A stretch of 64,000 bases of DNA, taken from the NCBI GenBank assembly GCA_036397035.1, contig DASWJS010000019.1:14528-78527 (forward strand). The letters run 5' to 3'. Source of the DNA: DASWJS01 sp036397035 (lineage in GTDB: Bacteria; Actinomycetota; AC-67). Both the position numbers and the translations under genes were made by a program. The notes under the pieces are model-generated. The model ran no database searches. It was not told the origin of the DNA and worked only from the letters and a program-made list of their open reading frames with translations. Of the stretch, positions 16,772-24,826 are shown in pieces (positions within the stretch are counted from its first letter, which is position 1; the number at the start of each line of letters is the position of its first letter).

Positions 16772-18328
16772 TCAGGAGCCGGTCTCGCGGTCCCGCAGCA
16801 GCCGGCGAAGGATCTTGCCCGAGGCAGACTTCGGGATCTCCTCGACGAACTCGACCGAGCGCACGTGCTTGTAGTGCGCGAGGTGCTCGGCGGTGAAGGC
16901 CATCAGCTCGTCGCCGGTCGCCTCTGCGCCCGGCTTCAGCACGACGAAGGCTTTCGGCAGCTCGCCGGCCTCCTCGTCGGGAATGCCGATCACCGCGACG
17001 TCCACGACGGCGGGATGCGTGATGAGCAGCGCCTCCAGCTCGGCCGGCGGGACCTGGAAGCCCTTGTACTTGATCAGCTCCTTCAGCCGGTCGGTGATGC
17101 GCAGGTGTCCCCCGGCGTCGACGGTTCCGATGTCGCCCGTGTGGAGCCACCCGTCGGCGTCGATCGTGATCGCGGTCGCCTCCGGGTTGTTGAGGTACCC
17201 GGCCATTATCTGGGGCCCTCGGTACCAGATCTCGCCCTCCTCGCCGTCGCCGCCGGTCTCCGGATCGACGATGCGCATCTCGGTGTTTGGGACGAGCAGT
17301 CCGACCGTGCCGGGCTTGAACTCGCCGGGCGGGGTGAAGTTGGTCACGGGGCTGGTCTCGGTGAGCCCGTAGCCCTGCACGATCTCGCAGTCGATGCGCG
17401 CGCTCGCCTCGGCGGCGAGGTCGGCGCCCAAGGGCGCCGCGCCCGAGACGATCTGCTTGAGCGAGGACAGGTCGTAGTCGTCGACCAGCGGGTGCTTGGC
17501 GAGCGCGAGGATGATCGGCGGCACCAGGTAGGCGCGCGTCACCTTGTGCTCCTGGATGGCGGACAGGAACTGCTCGAGGTCGAAGCGTGGGAGCGTCACG
17601 ACCGTTCCCCCGGTTCGTAGACCACCGTTCATCACGACCTGCATCCCGAAGATGTGGAAGAAGGGGAGCACGGCGATCAGGACCTCTTCGCCGATGACCA
17701 GGTCGCTCAGAGGGATGAACTGCTCGAGGTTCGACACCAGGTTGCGGTGCGTGAGCATGACGCCCTTCGGCAAGCCGGTCGTGCCGCTCGAATACGGCAG
17801 CACGGCGATGTCTTGCGACGGGTCGAACTCGACCGTCTGCGTGAACGGTTGCCCGAGCAGCTCGGTGAACGGCGTCCCGCCCTGGGCCTCGCCGAGCACG
17901 AAGATCTCCTCCAGCCCCACCTCGGCGGCGGCCTTCTGCACGTTCTCTAGGAACATCCCGATGGTGACGGCGACCTTCGCGCCGGCGTCGCGCAACTGGA
18001 AGGCGATCTCCTCCGGACCGTAGGTCGGGTTCACCGTCGTGACGGTCCCGCCCACCATCGACACGGCGTGGAAGACGACCGCGTACTCCGGCAGGTTCGG
18101 CGAGATGATGGCGAGCACGTCGCCTTTGCCGAAACCCCGCGCGCTCAGGCCACCCGCGACGCTGGCGATCCCGCCCGCGAGGGCCGAATACGTGTACGAG
18201 CGGCCGCTCGGCCCGTCCAGGATCGCGACCTTGTCGCCGAATTCGGCCGCCCGCTCCATCACGTGGGCGTGAACGGGGACGTCCGGGATTGCGATGTCGG
18301 GGTAGCGGCTGGTGAAGATCGTGGGCAT
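16772..18328 (-). CDS. 4-coumarate/acyl-CoA ligase-like adenylate-forming enzyme, 518 aa
   Basis: This is an ANL-superfamily ligase that activates a carboxylic acid as an acyl-adenylate and transfers it to CoA. It shows the AMP-binding loop YSSGTTGLPKG, the YGLTETSP motif, the hinge region GWLHTGDIG / DRLKELIKYKGFQV, and the catalytic lysine in PKSASGKILRR near the C-terminus. Overall pattern and length match the 4-coumarate:CoA ligase/fatty-acyl ligase branch. The ATG at 18328 (MPTIFTSRYPDI) has GGAGGAGAG-type spacing upstream (AGGAGAGCC). The frame is open far upstream but that part lacks coding character. The natural acid cannot be read from the sequence. Confidence 0.92.
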   Translation of the reverse strand: MPTIFTSRYPDIAIPDVPVHAHVMERAAEFGDKVAILDGPSGRSYTYSALAGGIASVAGGLSARGFGKGDVLAIISPNLPEYAVVFHAVSMVGGTVTTVNPTYGPEEIAFQLRDAGAKVAVTIGMFLENVQKAAAEVGLEEIFVLGEAQGGTPFTELLGQPFTQTVEFDPSQDIAVLPYSSGTTGLPKGVMLTHRNLVSNLEQFIPLSDLVIGEEVLIAVLPFFHIFGMQVVMNGGLRTGGTVVTLPRFDLEQFLSAIQEHKVTRAYLVPPIILALAKHPLVDDYDLSSLKQIVSGAAPLGADLAAEASARIDCEIVQGYGLTETSPVTNFTPPGEFKPGTVGLLVPNTEMRIVDPETGGDGEEGEIWYRGPQIMAGYLNNPEATAITIDADGWLHTGDIGTVDAGGHLRITDRLKELIKYKGFQVPPAELEALLITHPAVVDVAVIGIPDEEAGELPKAFVVLKPGAEATGDELMAFTAEHLAHYKHVRSVEFVEEIPKSASGKILRRLLRDRETGS

Positions 18329-18628
18329 GGCTCTCCTCCCCCTGGGCCCGGCTGGGCGCGGACGGCCACGATACCAAGGGCCGCTTCGGCCAGGTCCCGG
18401 CCGGGCCATGCAGACGGCCTCCGGCCGATGCGGAGAATCCGGCTGAGAGCGCGAGACCTTTTGGGCGCTCGCCCGTACTTCTAGGTGGGACGTGAAGATG
18501 CGCCTCCGGCCGGGTCGGGACCGCCGCAATGGAACCGACCCGCCGGGGGCTGCCTGACGGCGGGAACGGGGAACCTCATGGCGGCGACCGGGTGCAACCT
18601 TCGGAGCCGGCGCGCGTATCCCCTCGCG
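18329..18628. other. Intergenic region between divergent genes, no gene seen
   Basis: About 300 bases separate the acyl-CoA ligase start from the double response regulator on the other strand. Several reading frames are open because of high GC, but none has a ribosome-binding site or recognisable product. Promoters for both genes should lie here. I cannot point to a convincing -10/-35 pair. Confidence 0.5.
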
Positions 18629-18646
18629 AAGGAGGGGATCTAGATC
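18629..18646 (+). promoter_or_regulatory. Strong ribosome-binding site followed by an ATC codon
   Basis: AAGGAGGGG (18629-18637) is 6-8 bases ahead of ATC at 18644, which directly follows an in-frame TAG. From this ATC the frame reads IVRVLLVDGNEV, the first strand of a receiver domain. The gene at 20192 has nearly the same leader (GGGAGGGGATCTGAA) followed by ATG. This supports initiation at 18644 with a non-standard codon, or an ATG-to-ATC change. Confidence 0.5.
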
Positions 18647-18676
18647 GTCCGCGTCCTGCTGGTCGACGGTAACGAG

Positions 18677-20092
18677 GTGGCCCGCGCCGGGATGGCCCGG
18701 GTGCTCGGCCGCGAGCCTGGGATCACGGTGCTCGGGTCGGCCGGTACCGGCCGGGAGGCCCTGCGGGCGGTCCTGGACCGGCGTCCCGACGTCGTGCTGC
18801 TGGCCGACCGCCTGAAGGACGTCGCCGGCCCCGCATTGTGCCGGGCCATCCTCGGGCATTCGCCGGACACCGCGATCGCAGTGATGAGCGCCCGGCCCAA
18901 TCGCGAAGCGGTGGAGGCCTACCTCGCCGCGGGAGCGCAAGGGTTTATCGCCGGCGACGCGCGCGAGCGCGACCTGGCGACGATGATCCGCACGATGGGC
19001 GACGGCATCGCCGTCTTCTCGCCCTCGGTCGTGTCGAGCCTCGCGCCTCGCGTCCGATCCGTGGACGGCCGGCACGGCTCCTCACTCGACCCGCGCGAGG
19101 CTCGGGTCCTGTCACTGGTGTCGTATGGCCTGTCGAACAGGCAGATCGCCGAGCGGCTGGGCGTCAGCGAGAGCACCGTGAAGGCCGTGCTGCGCGGCTC
19201 CATGCGCAAGCTCGGCGCCGCGCGTCGCTCCGAGGCCGTGGCGACGGCAATCGCTCGCGGGCTCATCGAGATGTCGGGCGTGGCGTCCGGCGCGGCGAAA
19301 GCCGGGCCGGGGCGGCCGGGAGCGGCGCCCGCCGGCGAAGGCGCCGGGAAACTCAACGTTACGGTCGGGGTCGTGGACCATCGCGAGGTTATTCGTCAGG
19401 GGCTCTCGGCGATCGTCGCGAACATTCCCGGCGCGGAGGTCGTCGGCTGCGCCGGGTCGGGGTCGGCCGGCGTGACGATGGTGATCGAGCACCGTCCCGA
19501 CGTCGTCCTCGTCGACGCGCGAGTGCAAGACCGCGGGATCGTCGACCTGTGCCGCGCCCTCGCCGAGGAGCGCAGCCGGACGCGCGTGCTGGTGTTCGGC
19601 GTTGCGTCGTGGCGCGACGCGTGGCTGCCGCTGATGGCCGGCGCGCGCGCGTGCCTGATCGGGGAGATGACGTCCGGCGTCCTGCGCCGGGCGCTGGACG
19701 TGATCGCGGGGGACGAACGAGCCCCCGGCGACTCGATCGTCGACTGGGCGTCGCTGCAGGAGCCGCTGGTCCGGACGCTGCCGCCGATCGACTTGCGCGT
19801 CCTGGAGCTGCTCAGCCACGGCCAGACGAACAACGAGATCGCGAGGCAGATCGGCCTGTCGTCGCACAGCGCGAAGCGGTACGTCGCGCGGGTCTTCGAG
19901 CGCCTCGGGGTCCACTCGCGGGCGGAGGCGGTGGCGGCGGCCATCCAGGCGGGGCTGATCAGGCCACGAAGCGAGGGTTCGCCGTCCGCCCGCCGGGCCG
20001 TTCGGACAGGGTCAGTCAACCAAATGGGGATTGTCGGGACAAAGGAGACCTCTCTACCGTCGTCATCAAGCCGAGAGGCGCCGGTCTCGTGA
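18677..20092 (+). CDS. Tandem double NarL/LuxR-type response regulator
   Basis: From GTG 18677 the product has 471 residues; the first receiver strand is encoded just upstream, so the true start is probably the ATC at 18644 (482 residues). The order is receiver 1 (about 1-115), LuxR-type helix-turn-helix 1 (136-200), receiver 2 (224-345) and helix-turn-helix 2 (370-435). Receiver 1 has Ala where the phospho-acceptor Asp is expected (DVVLLADRL) and lacks the conserved Lys. Receiver 2 keeps the Asp (DVVLVDARV) but has Gly for Lys. Two complete regulators in one chain is unusual; it may bind two half-sites as a monomer. No sensor kinase is adjacent. Probable targets are the exported genes downstream (inference). 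Confidence 0.85.
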   Translation: MARAGMARVLGREPGITVLGSAGTGREALRAVLDRRPDVVLLADRLKDVAGPALCRAILGHSPDTAIAVMSARPNREAVEAYLAAGAQGFIAGDARERDLATMIRTMGDGIAVFSPSVVSSLAPRVRSVDGRHGSSLDPREARVLSLVSYGLSNRQIAERLGVSESTVKAVLRGSMRKLGAARRSEAVATAIARGLIEMSGVASGAAKAGPGRPGAAPAGEGAGKLNVTVGVVDHREVIRQGLSAIVANIPGAEVVGCAGSGSAGVTMVIEHRPDVVLVDARVQDRGIVDLCRALAEERSRTRVLVFGVASWRDAWLPLMAGARACLIGEMTSGVLRRALDVIAGDERAPGDSIVDWASLQEPLVRTLPPIDLRVLELLSHGQTNNEIARQIGLSSHSAKRYVARVFERLGVHSRAEAVAAAIQAGLIRPRSEGSPSARRAVRTGSVNQMGIVGTKETSLPSSSSREAPVS

Positions 20093-20191
20093 CCGGCCTC
20101 GGCTTCGCGGGCGACGACATGAAGGGGGTGGTCCGAGCGTTCAAGGCCCGCGGTTCAGCAGGGACGTTTTGGCCAAGGGAGGGGATCTGAA

Positions 20192-20764
20192 ATGAGAATC
20201 AAGCGAAGCGGGATGCTCGTGGCGGCCATGGCGCTGGTCGCGGGCCTAATCCCAAGCGGCGCGCAGGCGCAGGACGCGACTGTTTGCGTGATCGCGGGCG
20301 ATGTCAACCTGAATGAGGACGTCTTCTTCACGTCCGCGAGCGATGGCACGGGTGAGTTCAGCACGTTGGCAGGAATCACGTGTCAGGGAACAATCAGCGG
20401 CACTGCCGGTTTTCAGACTCCGTCGAGTTTCAACTTCAGCTTGTTAGCAGGGCCAATCGCAGAAGTTGGTGGCAGTGTTTCGACGACAGCAGGACTGACG
20501 CAGTTCGGCGTAGGCGCAGTTACATGCTCGATCACTTTCGGTGGAGTAGCCACCGTTCCGGCGGCGGCGCTGCTGGTCGATATGAGTTGCGAGACGTCGT
20601 TCGTCAGCATCGCAGCTGCAGCGGAAGCGACTTTCGTTCCCATCCCTAGCCCCGCGGCGGGGGGCGAGTTGGGCGGGGAGCAATGTGACGATCCCAACGA
20701 GGAGGATCCTAACTGCTTCCGGTCAGTGAAGTTCGTCGGCCTTATTGAGGCTGCTGGGGTCTGA
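20192..20764 (+). CDS. Secreted protein of unknown function, 190 aa
   Basis: The ATG follows GGGAGGGGATCTGAA. A signal peptide (MRIKRSGMLVAAMALVAGLIPSGAQA) precedes a beta-rich, Ser/Thr/Gly-rich mature part with Cys pairs and an acidic CDDPNEEDPNC loop near the C-terminus. No family is recognised. The third codon positions carry more A and T than in neighbouring genes, so the gene lies in a compositionally distinct segment (about 20.2-22.3 kb). Confidence 0.7.
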   Translation: MRIKRSGMLVAAMALVAGLIPSGAQAQDATVCVIAGDVNLNEDVFFTSASDGTGEFSTLAGITCQGTISGTAGFQTPSSFNFSLLAGPIAEVGGSVSTTAGLTQFGVGAVTCSITFGGVATVPAAALLVDMSCETSFVSIAAAAEATFVPIPSPAAGGELGGEQCDDPNEEDPNCFRSVKFVGLIEAAGV

Positions 20765-20769
20765 CGCGC

Positions 20770-23316
20770 GTGTTAGAGAGCCGTTCGTATGGGAGCCAGG
20801 GCGTAAGCGCCCTGGCTCCGGCTCCTATACATCGTTCTAGCCAGTATCGAATTCTGCTTGTCTTGGTTGCTTTAGGCTCAATTCTCCTCCCACGCGCCGA
20901 TGCCTTCGCCTCAGAGTGGGAGATGTCGTTCGAAGGGACGGTTCCAATTGCGGATGGCGAGACCGTTGCCGTGCTCAATGAAGGCAGGACGCTCGCGGTT
21001 CTTCGAGGGGGTCCGCTCGAGGTTCGATTTATCGATGGCGAGACGCTTCGCGAAGTGAGTCGGGTCACGTCGACGGATTGGTTCTTGCAGGGCGGTCTCC
21101 TGAGTCAGCCGGAAGTGCATGCCTACGACGCCGTCCGCGATCGTCTCTACATAATAGGCTATCGAAGCGAAGAAGAGCGGACCAACACGGAGAACCCGTA
21201 TCTGCTCACGCTCAAAGTAGAGGGGCAGGCCGCTCGCATCATCGGCGGCCATCATTTGATTGCCGGGGGCTTGCTTCCGCGCATTCGCATTTTCGGCATG
21301 CAATACAGCAACCCTGGGCGACTTACCGTGGTGGGCCAGTCGACTCCTGATTTCGCGGCGCCCGGTATCAGTACGGTGGGGCTCGTCCGAATGCAGGGGG
21401 TTTGGGTGGGTGAGATCGACACCGAGAGCGGGAAGATGACATGGGGTCCGCAGGCAGTGAGAGGCTGCCAGGTCGCTATCAGCCGACACAGCCCTGCCGC
21501 AGTCGGGCGGGTGGGCAACCGAATCGTCGTGGGCTGTGGGACCGGCTGGGCGTTCCTCGCCGCCGTCCCTGGCGTACCCGCGGTAGCGTCCATTCCCGTC
21601 GATGATCCAACGGGGGTCGAATTCTCGTTCCTACCGGGAAGATACGCGGTAGGTGAGAGCTATTTTGACGATCGCGCGAATCGACTTCTCCTGGTGGGGA
21701 CCGCGCCGGGGGCGCCCGGTCAGGCCGTGTGGACATTCGATGCCGAACAAGGCGTGTTCCTGGGAAGCGTCGCGGCGGGCGACCGGGATTTGACTGGCGT
21801 AGGGGTAGATCCCGTCACCGGTCGTCTCTACGTGGGCGTTGCGAACGAAGGCGTCACTGTCGCCAATGATCGCGGGGTCGAGATCGATCAAGGCTTTCCG
21901 TTCGACAGCGTCCATCCGGTTGTCGGGCCGATCGTTCCTATCTCCTTCAGCCGGTCGCTGATTGTCCCGACCAAGTTCCCGGAGGACGATGGCATCGTCC
22001 ATCGGGTCTATCGCGATCCTGTGCCCAGCCTTGCGTTCCGAGCGTCTAGCTTCGTCGAACCTCGCACGCTTGATGATCGGGCCAGCGACGTCCCAGCCTA
22101 CTCCGGCGATGCGCAAGCGTTCGGCCTTCGTGTCCATCAGATCGGCGGTATGGATGGAGCCTTCCGTAGTCAGGGCATTCGCACCGATGTCGGCTCGACC
22201 GTTCTGGGTGGTGCGGGTTTGCAGGATGGCACGCGCGACCTCCATTTCGGGCGAATGGGCGGTGCCTTCCTCAGTGTCGCGGGTGACGAAGGGGAGGCAA
22301 GTGCGTCAGCCGTCTCGGCCACCGCCGACGACAACACTGCGAGCGACTACGAGAAGTTGCAAGGGGAGGCGTGGCCGCACGAGCCTGTGCGGTGCTTGGA
22401 CTTCGGGACAGATCCCGGGAGCGAAGAGACCGCCGGTGCCGAGGCGTCCTGTGCCTGGGGCGACCGGACTGTGTCGGCCGAGGGGAGCAACGACGGCGCG
22501 ACGGTCGCGGAACTGGTCAAGGTCGGCTCGTCGTCGAGCCGGTCGGAGGTCAGGCTCGATCCGGAACGGGGGCTCGTCGCGACGGTCCACGCGGAGGCCC
22601 GCAACGTGACGATCGGCGACGCGGTGGAGATCGGCTACGTCGGCGCGAGCATCGAGGTCGCTTCGCGCGGCGCGCCCGGGTCGGCGAGCGCGAGCTACGA
22701 GCGCGTGTTCAGGGACGTGACAGCGGGCTCGTTCTCGTGCGGAAGCGCGGACTCGTGCGCGATTCCCGAGACGCTCGCCGCGATCTCGCGCGCGCTGGGT
22801 TCTCAGTTCCGGGTGGAGCTTCCGCCCGCTGAGGTGATCCAGACACCGGGCGGTGCGCGCGCGCACGTGCTGATGGATCGATGGGCGCACCAGCAGGACG
22901 TCGTGCTCAACGACCAGGAGCAGACGGAGGTCCAGGTGCCCGCGCTCCGCCTGATCCACATCGGCGACAACGCGTCGCCGTCGCGAACGATCGTCGAGTT
23001 CGCCGCGGTGGGCGGGAGCGCCACGTACTTGCCGGTCGGTCCCGGGGCCGGCCCGTTGCTCGATCCCCTCGCGCCTCCCTTCCCGCCGACTCACGGCGTG
23101 GCTCCTCCGAGGACCGGACCGGTCGACGAGCCGCCGGTGGGGCCCGTGGCCGCCGACGCCCCGACGCTAATCGAGCGAGTGGCGCAGGGGTGGCGTGTGC
23201 TCATGCGCGACCCCGTGCAGGCGCTGCTCGCGATGTCGATCCTTGCGATCTTCGGCCTGCCGGTCCTGCTCGGCGCGCGCCGCCGGCACGCGTTGCGGCT
23301 GGCAGGCTTGCGATGA
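20770..23316 (+). CDS. Exported, C-terminally membrane-anchored protein with propeller-like repeats
   Basis: From GTG 20770 the frame has 848 codons. The first 25 or so codons overlap a strong hairpin, so the real start is probably further down, just before the hydrophobic segment YRILLVLVALGSILLP. After that signal come repeated strands such as RLYIIGY, RLLLVGTAPG and GRLYVGVANEG, a beta-propeller-like pattern. A Ser/Ala-rich domain with paired Cys (GSFSCGSADSCAIP) and a Pro-rich stretch follow, then one transmembrane helix near residues 815-835 with an Arg-rich cytoplasmic tail (GARRRHALR). The product is thus outside the cell and anchored. It overlaps the ABC-importer binding protein by 4 bases, suggesting joint function. 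The family is unknown. Confidence 0.72.
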   Translation: MLESRSYGSQGVSALAPAPIHRSSQYRILLVLVALGSILLPRADAFASEWEMSFEGTVPIADGETVAVLNEGRTLAVLRGGPLEVRFIDGETLREVSRVTSTDWFLQGGLLSQPEVHAYDAVRDRLYIIGYRSEEERTNTENPYLLTLKVEGQAARIIGGHHLIAGGLLPRIRIFGMQYSNPGRLTVVGQSTPDFAAPGISTVGLVRMQGVWVGEIDTESGKMTWGPQAVRGCQVAISRHSPAAVGRVGNRIVVGCGTGWAFLAAVPGVPAVASIPVDDPTGVEFSFLPGRYAVGESYFDDRANRLLLVGTAPGAPGQAVWTFDAEQGVFLGSVAAGDRDLTGVGVDPVTGRLYVGVANEGVTVANDRGVEIDQGFPFDSVHPVVGPIVPISFSRSLIVPTKFPEDDGIVHRVYRDPVPSLAFRASSFVEPRTLDDRASDVPAYSGDAQAFGLRVHQIGGMDGAFRSQGIRTDVGSTVLGGAGLQDGTRDLHFGRMGGAFLSVAGDEGEASASAVSATADDNTASDYEKLQGEAWPHEPVRCLDFGTDPGSEETAGAEASCAWGDRTVSAEGSNDGATVAELVKVGSSSSRSEVRLDPERGLVATVHAEARNVTIGDAVEIGYVGASIEVASRGAPGSASASYERVFRDVTAGSFSCGSADSCAIPETLAAISRALGSQFRVELPPAEVIQTPGGARAHVLMDRWAHQQDVVLNDQEQTEVQVPALRLIHIGDNASPSRTIVEFAAVGGSATYLPVGPGAGPLLDPLAPPFPPTHGVAPPRTGPVDEPPVGPVAADAPTLIERVAQGWRVLMRDPVQALLAMSILAIFGLPVLLGARRRHALRLAGLR
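20792..20819 (+). terminator. Strong hairpin at the 20764/20770 junction
   Basis: A perfect 12-bp stem (GGAGCCAGGGCG / CGCCCTGGCTCC) with loop TAAG sits 28 bases after the stop of the 190-residue gene and inside the annotated start of the next. It looks like a terminator or attenuator and argues for a later start of the downstream gene. Confidence 0.7.
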
Positions 23317-24821
23317 GGCTTCCGCGTCCGCGGCGCTGGAGGTTCCCGAGCCGGCGTCGCGCCGACGAGGTCGCCGTCCCGCCGGCATGGCGCTCGATCG
23401 GCGTGCTCGTCACGTTCGCCGTCGCGGGTGGCGCGATCGCGATCGGGCTCCCCGTTGAGGGGTCGCGGGACGTCGTCGCCGTGGAGGCGGGACCCGGCGC
23501 CTCCGAGACCGGGCCCGGACCGGACGGCGGCGGGCGGTCCACCACGACCCCGCTCGGAGATCGAGCGGACCTGCCGGGCGACCAGCCCGCGCTGGAGTGC
23601 GCGGCCGGACGAAACGGGGGCGACACCGACACCGGCGTCACCGCTTCGGAGATCAAGCTCGGCGCGACGGTGGTCGACAGCGGGATCGGCGCCAGCTTCC
23701 TGCGAGACGCGCGCTACGGGATGCTCGCCGTCGTCAACCAGGTCAACCGCGCCGGCGGCATCTGCGGGCGGACGCTGCGGCTCTCGCTCGTCGACGACGG
23801 ATGGGACTTCCAGCGCGGCCAGGCGTTCATCCGCAGCCTCGTCGAAGAGGAGAACGTCTTCGCGCTGCTCGTCGTGCCGTCGTCGGAAGGGCTGAAGGCG
23901 GCGTCGTCGTCCGGCTACTTCGAGCGCGAGCAGGTGCCGGTCGTCGGCTCCGACGGGATGCTCGTCCACCAGTACACCGACCCATTTATCTGGCCGGTCG
24001 CCGCATCGACCCTGTCGACGATGCACGTCATGGCCAAGCACGCGTTCGACGAATTCGGCGCCACGAAGTTCGGGATCGTCTACGAGCACGACTACCACTT
24101 CGGCATCGAAGGCGCCTTCGCGTTCAACGCGGCGGTCAAGCGGCTCACCGGCGACGACATTCCCGGTTACTCCAACCCGCTCCACGACCCGCGGTGCCAG
24201 GAGCAGTTCTGCGGCATCCGGTCCGGCCAGGACAGCTACGCGACGCAGATCCAGACGTTCAACTCCTCCTGCGGGTGCGACTTCGTCGCCCTGTTGCTCG
24301 AGCCGGAGACGGCGCTGGTGTGGATGGGCGGCGGCGGCTTGCAGCCGAGCGAGTCGGTGCACATGGGCGGCGTGCAGCCCCTGTTCACGCGTCACTTCGC
24401 CGAGGGATGCGCCAAGGCGTGCGACGGCCTGTGGCTCTGGACGGGGTTCCATCCGCCGATCGGCTCGAACCTCGGACGGCCCGGCATCGCGCGGTTCGTG
24501 GAGGACATCAAGCGCACGCGCGAGACCGCCGACTACACCAACACCTTCGTGCAGGGCGCGTACGTGGGTGCGACGCTGCTCGTCCAGGCATTGCGCGCGG
24601 TCGGACCGCTGCTAACGCGCGAGCGGTTGATGGCCGAGCTTGACCGGACCCTTCTGCGTACGAGCCTCACCGATCCGCTCCGCTGGAGCCCGGGCAGCCA
24701 CTTCGCGAACGTGCGCATGCGCGCGTACTCGATCCAGTACAAGGGCCGCTTCAACGGGTGGCGCGACGAGCGAACGTCCGTGCGCGACCCGTGGGTCGGC
24801 AAGGACATCCCGCCCGAGTAA
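23313..24821 (+). CDS. Branched-chain amino-acid-type ABC transporter substrate-binding protein, 502 aa
   Basis: This is a type I periplasmic-binding fold of the LivJ/LivK class. After a basic N-terminus and one membrane segment (SIGVLVTFAVAGGAIAIGL), which could be an uncleaved anchor, and a Gly/Pro-rich linker, the domain starts with DTGVTASEIKLGATVV. It includes AVVNQVNRAGGICGRTL, the usual substrate-site entry. Several Cys pairs (CQEQFCG, CGCDF, CAKACDG) suggest disulfides. The ATG overlaps the preceding TGA (ATGA) and the permease fusion begins 5 bases after its stop. Ligands of this family range from amino acids to aromatic acids and urea; here unknown. Confidence 0.88.
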   Translation: MRLPRPRRWRFPSRRRADEVAVPPAWRSIGVLVTFAVAGGAIAIGLPVEGSRDVVAVEAGPGASETGPGPDGGGRSTTTPLGDRADLPGDQPALECAAGRNGGDTDTGVTASEIKLGATVVDSGIGASFLRDARYGMLAVVNQVNRAGGICGRTLRLSLVDDGWDFQRGQAFIRSLVEEENVFALLVVPSSEGLKAASSSGYFEREQVPVVGSDGMLVHQYTDPFIWPVAASTLSTMHVMAKHAFDEFGATKFGIVYEHDYHFGIEGAFAFNAAVKRLTGDDIPGYSNPLHDPRCQEQFCGIRSGQDSYATQIQTFNSSCGCDFVALLLEPETALVWMGGGGLQPSESVHMGGVQPLFTRHFAEGCAKACDGLWLWTGFHPPIGSNLGRPGIARFVEDIKRTRETADYTNTFVQGAYVGATLLVQALRAVGPLLTRERLMAELDRTLLRTSLTDPLRWSPGSHFANVRMRAYSIQYKGRFNGWRDERTSVRDPWVGKDIPPE

Positions 24822-24826
24822 ACGGC

